Source of the DNA: Cavia porcellus
Taxonomy: Eukaryota > Chordata > Mammalia > Rodentia > Caviidae
NCBI RefSeq assembly: GCF_034190915.1
Contig: NW_026947501.1
Coordinates: 4,340,001 to 4,404,000, forward strand
Direction: 5' to 3'
DNA: 64,000 nt
Position numbers and translations under genes: made by a program. Positions within the stretch are counted from its first letter, which is position 1. Each line of letters starts with the position of its first letter. Below the pieces are notes generated by a model. The model was not told the origin of the DNA. It ran no database searches and saw nothing but the letters and a program-made list of their open reading frames with translations. Of this stretch, positions 50,177 to 62,281 are shown piece after piece.

Positions 50177-53100
50177 GGAAACATGCATTGGCAATGTAGG
50201 ATAGGTTTCTGAAAAACATCGCGGGGTGGTGTGCATTGTAAGGCTTTCTAACAGGCCATTCACTAGTAGGATGAGAAAAACATCACGTGGTGGTGTGAAT
50301 CGGTGGGCCTCAATTAGGATAGGCAGTGAGTGGCAACATAAAATGGAGAAAAGCACCACAGTGTGGTCACCATGGGGAGGTCAGGAAACATGCAGTGGCA
50401 ATGTAGGAAAGGTTTCTGAAAAACATCGCCTGGTGGTGCGCATTGTAAGTGTTTATAGCAGGCCATTCACTAATAGGAGTGAGAAAATCATCACGTGGTG
50501 GTGTGAATGGGAGGGCCTCAATTAGGATAGGCAGTGAGTGGCAATGAAGAATGGAGTAAAGCACCATGGGGTGGTCAGCATGGGGAGGTCAGAAAACATG
50601 CCGTGGCAATGTAAGATAGGTTTCTGAAAAAAAAAAAAAAAAAGCGAGGTGTTGCACATTGTAAGTGTTTCTAACATGCCATTCACTAGTAGGAGTGAGA
50701 AAAACATAACGGGGTGGTGTGAATCGGAGGCCCTGATTAAGGATAGGCAGTGAGTGGCAATGTAGAATGTCGAAAAGCACCATGGGGTGGTCAGCATGGG
50801 GAGGTCAGGAAACGTGCAGTGGCAATGTGGGATAGCTTTCTGAAAAACATTACGGTTTGGTGCGCCTTGTAAGAGTTTCTAACAGGCCATTCACTAGTAG
50901 GAATCAGAAAAACATCATGTAGTGGTATGAATTGGAGGGTCTGAATCAGGATAGGCAATGAGTGGCAATGTAGGATGGAGAAAAGCATCAAAGGGTGGTC
51001 ATCATGGGGAGGTCAGGACACATGCAGTGGCAATGTAGTATAGGTTTCTGAAAAACATCGCAAGTGGTGAGAATTGTAAGGCTTTCTAACAGGCCATTCA
51101 CTAGTAGGACTGAGAAAAACATCACGGGGTGGTGTGAATCACAGGGACTGAATTATGGTAAGCAGTGAGTGGCAATGCAGGATGGACAAAAGCAACCATG
51201 GGGTGGTCAGCATGGGGAGGTCAGGAAACATGCAGTGGCAATTTAGCATAGGTTTCTGAAAAAAAACTTCGGGTGTTGCGCATTGTTAGTGTTTCTAAGA
51301 GGCCATTAACTAGTAGGAGTGAGAAAAACATCACGGTGTTGTGTGAATCGGAGGGCCTGATTTAGGATAGGCAGTGAGTGGCAATGTAGGATGGAGAAAA
51401 GCACCACGAGGTGGTCAGCATGAGGATGTCAGGAAACATGCAGTGGCAAATAGGATAGTTTTCTGAAAAACATCACGGGGTGGTGCCCATTGTAAGGCTT
51501 TCTAACAGGCCATTGACTAGTAGGCGTGAGAAAAACATCACGGGGTGGTGTCAATCGGAGGGCCTGAATCAAGTTAGACAGTGAGTGGCAATGAAGAATG
51601 GAGAAAAGCACTATGGGGTGGTCAACATGGGGAGGTCAGGAAACATGCAATGGCAATGTAGGATAGGTTTCTGAAAAACATCGCGGGGTGGTGCGCATTG
51701 TAAGAGTTTCTAACAAGCCATTCACAAGTAGGACTGAAAAAAACATCACGGGTTGGTGTGAATCGGAGGGCCTGAATTAGGTTAGGCAGTGAGTGGCAAT
51801 GTAGGATGGAGAAAATCACCACAGGGGAGTCAGCATGGGGATTTCCGAAAACATGCTGTGACAATGAAGGATATGTTTCTGAAAAAAAAAAAAAAGCGGG
51901 GTGTTGCACATTGTAAGTGTTTCTAACAGGCCATTCACTAGTAGGAGTGAGAAAACATCACGGGGTGGAGTGAATCGGAGGGCCTGAATTACGATAGGCG
52001 GTGAGTGGCAATGTAGGATGGAGAAAAGCACCACAGGTTGGTCAGCTTGTGGAGGTCAGGAAACATGCAGTGGCAATGTAGGATAGTTTTCTGAAAAACA
52101 TCACGGGGTGGTGCACATTGTAAAGATTTCTAACAGGCCATTCGGTAGTGGGATTGAGAAAGACTTCACGGGGTGGTTTGAATCAGATGTTCTGAATTAG
52201 GATATACAGTGCGTGGCAATGTAGGATGGAGAAAAGGACCACGGGGTGGTCAGCATGGGAAGGTCGGGAAACATGCATTGGCAATTTAGGATAGGTTTCT
52301 GAAAAACATCGCTGGTGGTGCGCATTGTAAAGGCTTTCTAACAGGCCATTCACTAGTGGGAGTTAGAAAAACATCACGGGGTTGTGGGAATCGGAGGGCC
52401 TGAATTAGGACAGGCAGTGAGTGGCAATGTAGGATGGAGAAAAGCACCACGGGGTGGTCAGTATGGGGAGGTCAGGAAACATGCAGTGGGAATGTAGGAT
52501 AGTTTTCTGAAAATCATCACGCGGTGGTGCGCATTGTAAGGTTTTCTAAGAGGCCATTCACCAGTAGCAGTGAGAAAATCATAACGGGGTGGTGTGTATC
52601 GGAGCGCCTGAATAAGTATAGGCAGTGAGTGGCAATGTAGGATGTAGAAAAGCACCACGGTGTGATCAGCATGGGGAGGTCAGGAAACATGGAGTGGCAA
52701 TATAGGATAGGTTTCTGAAAAAAAAAAGCGGGTTGGTGCGCATTGTAAGGGTTTCTAACAGGCTATTCACTAGTTGGAGTGAGAAAAACATCACGGGGTG
52801 GTGTGAATCGGAGGGCCTGAATTATGATAGGCAGTGAGTGGCAATGTAGGATGGAGAAAAGCATCACTGAGTGGTCATCATTGGGAGGTCAGAAAACATG
52901 CAGTGGCAATGTGGGATAGTTTTCTGAAAAAAAAATGCAGGGTGGTGCGCATTGTAAGGTTTTCTAACAGCCCATACACTAGTAGGAGTCAGAAAAACAT
53001 CACGGGATTTTGTGAATCGGAGGGCCTGATTTAGCATAGGCAGTGAGCGGCAATGTAAAATGGAGAAAAGCAACACGGGGTGGTCATCATGGGGAGGACA

Positions 53101-53308
53101 GGAAACATGCAGTGGCAATGTAGGATAGTTTTCTGAAAAACATCACGGGGTGGTGCGCATTGTAAGGGTTTCTAACAGGCCATTCACTAGTAGGAGTGAG
53201 AAAAACATAACGGGGTGGTGTGAATCGGAGGCCCTGAATAAGGATAGGCAGTGAGTGGCAATGTAGAATGTCGAAAAGCACCATGGGGTGGTCAGCATGG
53301 GGAGGTCA
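50177..53308 (+). repeat. Block C4: 15 monomers, alpha type, without m3
   Basis: 3,132 bp. It shares with C3 the words acggtttggtgcgcc and catgtagtggtatg and the lack of m3, and with C0 the shortened A-run gtgagaaaacatcacgg near 51950. It closes the short period A3-B3-C4 and stands before A4. Its m4 A-tract is the longest class (17 A at 50627-50643). Confidence 0.9.
51248..51271 (+). other. Junction m7/m19 shared by C and B blocks (C4 copy)
   Basis: Left of it caatttagcatagg is m7; right of it ttcgggtgttgcgc is m19 (m7 itself has ttcgaggtggtgcgc). Twelve monomers, m8-m19 in effect, are missing relative to D. The shared run ctgaaaaaaaactt lies at the junction. All B and C copies except C1 carry the same later change gcattgttagtg, so they descend from one event. 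Confidence 0.85.
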
Positions 53309-56300
53309 GGAAACATGCATTGGCAATGTAGGATAGGTTTCTGAAAAACATCGCGGGGTGGTGTGCATTGTAAGGCTTTCTAACAGGCCATTCACTAGTA
53401 GGATGAGAAAAACATCACGTGGTGGTGTGAATCGGTGGGCCTCAATTAGGATAGGCAGTGAGTGGCAACATAAAATGGAGAAAAGCACCACAGTGTGGTC
53501 ACCATGGGGAGGTCAGGAAACATGCAGTGGCAATGTAGGAAAGGTTTCTGAAAAACATCGCCTGGTGGTGCGCATTGTAAGTGTTTATAGCAGGCCATTC
53601 ACTAATAGGAGTGAGAAAATCATCACGTGGTGGTGTGAATGGGAGGGCCTCAATTAGGATAGGCAGTGAGTGGCAATGAAGAATGGAGTAAAGCACCATG
53701 GGGTGGTCAGCATGGGGAGGTCAGGAAACATGCAATGGCAATATAGGATAGGTTTCTGAAAAACATCGCGGGGTGGTCCGCATTGAAATTGTTTCTAACA
53801 AGCCATTCACAAGTAGGATTGAAAAAAACATCAAGAGGTGGTTTGAATCGGAGGGCCTGAATTAGGTTGGGCAGTGAGTGGCAATGTAGGATGGAGAAAA
53901 TCACTACAGGGTGGTCAGCATGGGGAGGTCAGAAAACATGCCGTGGCAATGTAAGATAGGCATCTGAAAAAAAAAAAAAGCGAGGTGTTGCACATTGTAA
54001 GTGTTTCTAACATGCCATTCACTAGTAGGAGTGAGAAAAACATAACGGGGTGGTGTGAATCGGAGGCCCTGATTAAGGATAGGCAGTGAGTGGCAATGTA
54101 GAATGTCGAAAAGCACCATGGGGTGGTCAGCATGGGGAGGTCAGGAAACGTGCAGTGGCAATGTGGGATAGCTTTCTGAAAAACATTACGGCTTGGTGCG
54201 CCTTGTAAGAGTTTCTAACAGGCCATTCACTAGTAGGAATCAGAAAAACATCATGGCGTGGTATGAATTGGAGGGCCTGAATCAGGATAGGCAATGAGTG
54301 GCAATGTAGGATGGAGAAAAGCATCAAAGGGTGGTCATCATGGGGAGGTCAGGACACATGCAGTGGCAATGTAGTATAGGTTTCTGAAAAACATCGCAAG
54401 TGGTGAGAATTGTAAGGCTTTCTAACAGGCCATTCACTAGTAGGACTGAGAAAAACATCACGGGGTGGTGTGAATCACAGGGACTGAATTATGGTAAGCA
54501 GTGAGTGGCAATGCAGGATGGAGAAAAGCAACCATGGGGTGGTCAGCATGGGGAGGTCAGGAAACATGCAGTGGCAATTTAGCATAGGTTTCTGAAAAAA
54601 AACTTCGAGGTGGTGCGCATTGTAAGGGTTTCTAACAGGCCATTAACTAGTAGGAGTGAGAAAAACATCACGGGGTGGTGTGAATCAGAGGGCCTGATTT
54701 AGGATAGGCAGTGAGTGGCAATGTAGGATGGAGAAAAGCACCACGGGTTCGTGAGCATGGGGAGGTCAGGAAACATACAATGGCAATGTAGGATAGATTT
54801 CTGAAAAACATCGCGGGGTTGTGCGCATTGTAAAGGTTTGTAGCAGTCCATGCACTAGTAGGAGTGACAAAATCATCACGGGGTGGTGTGAATCGGAGGG
54901 CCTGAATCAGGATAGGCAGTGAGTGGCAATGTAGGATGGAGAAAAACACCACGGGGTGGTCATGATGCGGAGGTCAGGAAACATGCAGTGGCAATGGAGG
55001 ATAGGTTTCTTAAAAACATTGCGGGGTGGTGCTCATTGTAAGGGTTTCTAAAAGGCCTTTCACTAGTAGGAGTGAGAGAAACATCACCAGGTGGTGTGAA
55101 TCGCAGGGCCTGAATCATTATAGGCCGTGAGTGGCAATGTAGGATGGAGAAAAGCACCACGGGGTGGTCAGGATTGCGAGGTCAGGAAACATTCAGTGGC
55201 AATGTAGGATAGGTTTCTGAAAAACATCGCGGCGTAGTGCGCATGGTATTGGTTTCTAACAGGCCATTTACTAATAGGAGACAGAAATACATCATGGTGT
55301 GGTGTGAATTGGAGGGTCTGAATCAAGTTAGACAGTGAGTGGCAATGTACGATGGAGAAAAGCACCACGGGTTGGTGAGCATGCCGAGGTCAGGAAACAT
55401 GCACTGGCAATGTATGATAGGTTTCTGAAAAACGTCGCTGGGTTTTGCGCAAAGTAAGGGTTTCTAACAGGCCATTCACTAGTAGGAGTGAGAAAAACAT
55501 CACGGGGTGGTGTGAATCGGAGGGCCTGAATTAGGACAGGCAGTGAGTGGCAATGTAGGATGGAGAAAAACACCACGGGGTGGTCAGTATGGGGAGGTCA
55601 GGAAACATGCAGTGGGAATGTAGGATAGTTTTCTGAAAAACATCACGCGGTGGTGCGCATTGTAAGGTTTTCTAAGAGGCCATTCACCAGTAGCAGTGAG
55701 AAAATCATAACGGGGTGGTGTGTATCGGAGCGCCTGAATAAGAATAGGCAGTGAGTGGCAATGTAGGATGTAGAAAAGCACCACGGTGTGGTCAGCATGG
55801 GGAGGTCAGGAAACATGGAGTGGCAATATAGGATAGGTTTCTGAAAAAAAAAAGCGGGTTGGTGCGCATTGTAAGGGTTTCTAACAGGCTATTCACTAGT
55901 TGGAGTGAGAAAAACATCACGGGGTGGTGTGAATCGGAGGGCCTGAATTATGATAGGCAGTGAGTGGCAATGTAGGATGGAGAAAAGCATCACTGAGTGG
56001 TCAGCATGGGGAGGTCAGAAAACATGCAGTGGCAATATGGGATAGTTTTCTGAAAAAAAAAATGCAGGGTGGTGCGCATTGTAAGGTTTTCTAACAGCCC
56101 ATACACTAGTAGGAGTCAGAAAAACATCACGGGATTTTGTGAATCGGAGGGCCTGATTTAGCATAGGCAGTGAGCGGCAATGTAAAATGGAGAAAAGCAA
56201 CACGGGGTGGTCATCATGGGGAGGACAGGAAACATGCAGTGGCAATGTAGGATAGTTTTCTGAAAAACATCACGGGGTGGTGCGCATTGTAAGGGTTTCT

Positions 56301-56435
56301 AACAGGCCATTCACTAGTAGGAGTGAGAAAAACATAACGGGGTGGTGTGAATCGGAGGCCCTGAATAAGGATAGGCAGTGAGTGGCAATGTAGAATGTCG
56401 AAAAGCACCATGGGGTGGTCAGCATGGGGAGGTCA
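53309..56435 (+). repeat. Block A4: 15 monomers, m1-m11 then m25-m28
   Basis: 3,127 bp. It shares gaaaaacaccacgggg near 55565 with A1 only, placing the pair C4-A4 close to C0-A1 (offset 51,328). The m27 copy has caatatgggatag near 56034, a private change. Confidence 0.9.
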
Positions 56436-59400
56436 GGAAACATGCATTGGCAATGTAGGATAGGTTTCTGAAAAACATCGCGGGGTGGTGTGCATTGTAA
56501 GGCTTTCTAACAGGCCATTCACTAGTAGGATGAGAAAAACATCACGTGGTGGTGTGAATCGGTGGGCCTCAATTAGGATAGGCAGTGAGTGGCAACATAA
56601 AATGGAGAAAAGCACCACAGTGTGGTCACCATGGGGAGGTCAGGAAACATGCAGTGGCAATGTAGGAAAGGTTTCTGAAAAACATCGCCTGGTGGTGCGC
56701 ATTGTAAGTGTTTATAGCAGGCCATTCACTAATAGGAGTGAGAAAATCATCACGTGGTGGTGTGAATGGGAGGGCCTCAATTAGGATAGGCAGTGAGTGG
56801 CAATGAAGAATGGAGTAAAGCACCATGGGGTGGTCAGCATGGGGAGGTCAGAAAACATGCCGTGGCAATGTAAGATAGGTTTCTGAAAAAAAAAAAAAAA
56901 AGCGAGGTGTTGCACATTGTAAGTGTTTCTAACATGCCATTCACTAGTAGGAGTGAGAAAAACATAACGGGGTGGTGTGAATCGGAGGCCCTGATTAAGG
57001 ATAGGCAGTGAGTGGCAATGTAGAATGTCGAAAAGCACCATGGGGTGGTCAGCATGGGGAGGTCAGGAAACGTGCAGTGGCAATGTGGGATAGCTTTCTG
57101 AAAAACATTACGGGTTGGTGCGCCTTGTAAGAGTTTCTAACAGGCCATTCACTAGTAGGAATCAGAAAAACATCATGGCGTGGTATGAATTGGAGGGTCT
57201 GAATCAGGATAGGCAATGAGTGGCAATGTAGGATGGAGAAAAGCATCAAAGGGTGGTCATCATGGGGAGGTCAGGACACATGCAGTGGCAATGTAGTATA
57301 GGTTTCTGAAAAACATCGCAAGTGGTGAGAATTGTAAGGCTTTCTAACAGGCCATTCACTAGTAGGACTGAGAAAAACATCACGGGGTGGTGTGAATCAC
57401 AGGGACTGAATTATGGTAAGCAGTGAGTGGCAATGCAGGATGGACAAAAGCAACCATGGGGTGGTCAGCATGGGGAGGTCAGGAAACATGCAGTGGCAAT
57501 TTAGCATAGGTTTCTGAAAAAAAACTTCGGGTGTTGCGCATTGTTAGTGTTTCTAAGAGGCCATTAACTAGTAGGAGTGAGAAAAACATCACGGTGTTGT
57601 GTGAATCGGAGGGCCTGATTTAGGATAGGCAGTGAGTGGCAATGTAGGATGGAGAAAAGCACCACGAGGTGGTCAGCATGAGGATGTCAGGAAACATGCA
57701 GTGGCAAATAGGATAGTTTTCTGAAAAACATCACGGGGTGGTGCCCATTGTAAGGCTTTCTAACAGGCCATTGACTAGTAGGCGTGAGAAAAACATCACG
57801 GGGTGGTGTCAATCGGAGGGCCTGAATCAAGTTAGACAGTGAGTGGCAATGAAGAATGGAGAAAAGCACTATGGGGTGGTCAACATGGGGAGGTCAGGAA
57901 ACATGCAATGGCAATGTAGGATAGGTTTCTGAAAAACATCGCGGGGTGGTGCGCATTGTAAGAGTTTCTAACAAGCCATTCACAAGTAGGACTGAAAAAA
58001 ACATCACGGGTTGGTGTGAATCGGAGGGCCTGAATTAGGTTAGGCAGTGAGTGGCAATGTAGGATGGAGAAAATCACCACAGGGGAGTCAGCATGGGGAT
58101 TTCCGAAAACATGCTGTGACAATGAAGGATATGTTTCTGAAAAAAAAAAAAAAGCGGGGTGTTGCACATTGTAAGTGTTTCTAACAGGCCATTCACTAGT
58201 AGGACTGAGAAAAACATCACGGGGTGGTGTGAATCACAGGGACTGAATTATGGTAAGCAGTGAGTGGCAATGCAGGATGGACAAAAGCAACCATGGGGTG
58301 GTCAGCTTGTGGAGGTCAGGAAACATGCAGTGGCAATGTAGGATAGTTTTCTGAAAAACATCACGGGGTGGTGCACATTGTAAAGGTTTCTAACAGGCCA
58401 TTCGGTAGTGGGATTGAGAAAGACTTCACGGGGTGGTTTGAATCAGATGTTCTGAATTAGGATATACAGTGCGTGGCAATGTAGGATGGAGAAAAGGACC
58501 ACGGGGTGGTCAGCATGGGAAGGTCGGGAAACATGCATTGGCAATTTAGGATAGGTTTCTGAAAAACATCGCTGGTGGTGCGCATTGTAAAGGCTTTCTA
58601 ACAGGCCATTCACTAGTGGGAGTTAGAAAAACATCACGGGGTGGTGTGAATCGGAGGGCCTGAATTAGGACAGGCAGTGAGTGGCAATGTAGGATGGAGA
58701 AAAGCACCACGGGGTGGTCAGTATGGGGAGGTCAGGAAACATGCAGTGGGAATGTAGGATAGTTTTCTGAAAAACATCACGCGGTGGTGCGCATTGTAAG
58801 GTTTTCTAAGAGGCCATTCACCAGTAGCAGTGAGAAAATCATAACGGGGTGGTGTGTATCGGAGCGCCTGAATAAGAATAGGCAGTGAGTGGCAATGTAG
58901 GATGTAGAAAAGCACCACGGTGTGGTCAGCATGGGGAGGTCAGGAAACATGGAGTGGCAATATAGGATAGGTTTCTGAAAAAAAAAAGCGGGTTGGTGCG
59001 CATTGTAAGGGTTTCTAACAGGCTATTCACTAGTTGGAGTGAGAAAAACATCACGGGGTGGTGTGAATCGGAGGGCCTGAATTATGATAGGCAGTGAGTG
59101 GCAATGTAGGATGGAGAAAAGCATCACTGAGTGGTCAGCATGGGGAGGTCAGAAAACATGCAGTGGCAATGTGGGATAGTTTTCTGAAAAAAAAAATGCA
59201 GGGTGGTGCGCATTGTAAGGTTTTCTAACAGCCCATACACTAGTAGGAGTCAGAAAAACATCACGGGATTTTGTGAATCGGAGGGCCTGATTTAGCATAG
59301 GCAGTGAGCGGCAATGTAAAAGGGAGAAAAGCACCACGGGGTGGTCAGCATGGGGAGGTCAGGAAACATGCACTGGCAATGTAGGATAGTATTCTGAAAA

Positions 59401-62281
59401 ACATCAGGGGGTGATGCGCATTTTAAGGGTTTCAAAAAGGCCATTAACTAGTAGGAGTGAGAAAAACATAAGGGAGTGGTGTGAATCGGAGGGCCTGATT
59501 TAGCATAGGCAGTGAGTGGCAATGTAGGATGGAGAAATGCACCATGGGGTGGTCAGCATGGGGAGGTCAGGAAACATGTAGTGGCAATGTGGGATAGGTT
59601 TCTGAAAAAAAAAGCGGGGTGGTGCGCATTGTAAGGTTTTCTAACAGGCCATTCACTAGTAGGAGTCAGAAAAACATCACGGGGTTGTGTCAATCGGAAG
59701 GCCTGATTTAGGATAGGCAGTGAGTGGCAATGTAAAATGGAGAAAAGCACCACGTGGTGGTCATCATGGGGAGGACAGGAAACATGCAATGGAAATGTAG
59801 GATAGTTTCCTGAAAAACATCATGGGGTGGTGCGCATTGTAAGGGATTCTAACAGGCCTATCACTAGTAGGATGAAGAAAAACATCACGGGGTGGTGTGA
59901 ATCAGATGTTCTGAATTAGTATAGGCAGTGAGTGGCAATGTACGATGGAGAAAAGCACCACGGGGTGGTCAGCATGTGGAGGTCAGGAAACATGCATTGG
60001 CAATGTAGGATAGTTTTCTGAAAAACATCGCGGGGTGGTGTGCATTGTAAGGTTTTCTAACAGGCCATTCACTAGTAGGATGAGAAAAACATCACGTCGT
60101 GGTGTGAATCGGTGGGCCTGACTTAGGATAGGCAGTGAGTGGCAACATAAATTGGTGAAAAGCACCACGGTGTGGTCAGCATGGGGAGGTCAGGATACAT
60201 GCAGTGGCAATGTAGGAAATGTTTCTGAAAAACATCGCGAGATGGTGCGCATTGTAAGTGTTTGTATCAGTCCATTCACTACTAGGAGTGAGAAAATCAT
60301 CACGGGGGGGTTTGAATGGGAGGGCCTGAATAAGGATAGGCAGTGAGTGGCAATGAAGAATGGAGAAAAGCACTATGTGGTGGTCAACATGGGGAGGTCA
60401 GGAAAAATGCAATGGCAGTGTAGGATAGGTTTCTGAAAAACATCGCGGGGTGGTGCGCATTGTAAGAGTTTCTAACAAGCCATTCACAAGTAGGACTGAA
60501 AAAAATATCACGGGTTGGTGTGAATCGGAGGGCCTGAATTAGGTTAGGCAGTGAGTGGCAATGTAGGATGGAGAAAATCACCACAGGGGAGTCAGCATGG
60601 GGAGGTCAGAAAACATGCTGTGGCAATGAAGGATATGTTTCTGAAAAAAAAAAGCGGGGTGTTGCTCATTGTAAGTGTTTTTAACAGACCATTCACTAGT
60701 AGGAGTTAAAAAACATCACGGGGTGGTGTGAGTCAGAGGGCCTGAATTATGTTAAGCAGTGAGTGGCAATGTAGGATGGAGAAAAGCAACCACGGGGTGG
60801 TCAGCATGGGGAGGTCAGGAAACATGCTGTGACAATGAAGGATATGTTTCTGAAAAAAAAAAAAGCGGGGTGTTGCACATTGTAAGTGTTTCTAACAGGC
60901 CATTCACTAGTAGGAGTGAGAAAAACATCACGGGGTGGAGTGAATCGGAGGGCCTGAATTACGATAGGCAGTGAGTGGCAATGTAGGATGGAGAAAAGCA
61001 CCACAGGTTGGTCAGCTTGTGGAGGTCAGGAAACATGCAGTGGTAATGTAGGATAGTTTTCTGAAAAACATCACGGGGTGGTGCACATTGTAAAGGTTTC
61101 TAACAGGCCATTCGGTAGTGGGATTGAGAAAGACTTCACGGGGTGGTTTGAATCAGATGTTCTGAATTAGGATATACAGTGCGTGGCAATGTAGGATGGA
61201 GAAAAGGACCACGGGGTGGTCAGCATGGGAAGGTCCGGGAAACATGCATTGGCAATTTAGGATAGGTTTCTGAAAAACATCACTGGTGGTGCGCATTGTA
61301 AAGGCTTTCTAACAGGCCATTCACTAGTGGGAGTGAGAACAACATCACGGGGTGGTGTGAATCGGAGGGCCTGAATTAGGACAGGCAGTGAGTGGCAATG
61401 TAGGATGGAGAAAAGCACCACGGTGTGGTCAGTATGGGGAGGTCAGGAAACATGCAGTGGGAATGTAGGATAGTTTTCTGAAAAACATCACGCGGTGGTG
61501 CGCATTGTAAGGTTTTCTAAGAGGCCATTCACCAGTAGCAGTGAGAAAATCATAACGGGGTGGTGTGTATCGGAGCGCCTGAATAAGAATAGGCAGTGAG
61601 TGGCAATGTAGGATGTAGAAAAGCACCACGGTGTGGTCAGCATGGGGAGGTCAGGAAACATGGAGTGGCAATATAGGATAGGTTTCTGCAAAAAAAAAAG
61701 CGGGTTGGTGCGCATTGTAAGGGTTTCTAACAGGCTATTCACTAGTTGGAGTGAGAAAAACATCACGGGGTGGTGTGAATCAGAGGGCCTGAATTATGAT
61801 AGGCAGTGAGTGGCAATGTAGGATGGAGAAAAGCATCACTGAGTGGTCAGCATGGGGAGGTCAGAAAACATGCAGTGGCAATGTGGGATAGTTTTCTGAA
61901 AAAAAAAATGCAGGGTGGTGCGCATTGTAAGGTTTTCTAACAGCCCATACACTAGTAGGAGTCAGAAAAACATCACGGGATTTTGTGAATCGGAGGGCCT
62001 GATTTAGCATAGGCAGTGAGCGGCAATGTAAAATGGAGAAAAGCAACACGGGGTGGTCATCATGGGGAGGACAGGAAACATGCAGTGGCAATGTAGGATA
62101 GTTTTCTGAAAAACATCATGGGGTGGTGCGCATTGTAAGGGTTTCTAACAGGCCATTCACTAGTAGGAGTGAGAAAAACATAACGGGGTGGTGTGAATCG
62201 GAGGCCCTGAATAAGGATAGGCAGTGAGTGGCAATGTAGAATGTCGAAAAGCACCATGGGGTGGTCAGCATGGGGAGGTCA
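56436..62281 (+). repeat. Block B4: 28 monomers, followed by a beta C
   Basis: 5,846 bp. Same order as B2 and B3. It shares with B2 cacgtggtggtcatc (59750), aatcagagggcctgaatta (61780) and catcatggggtggtgcgc (62115), none of which is in B3. B4-C5 is therefore closer to B2-C2, 33.4 kb away, than B4 is to B3, 12.1 kb away, in these markers. Confidence 0.88.
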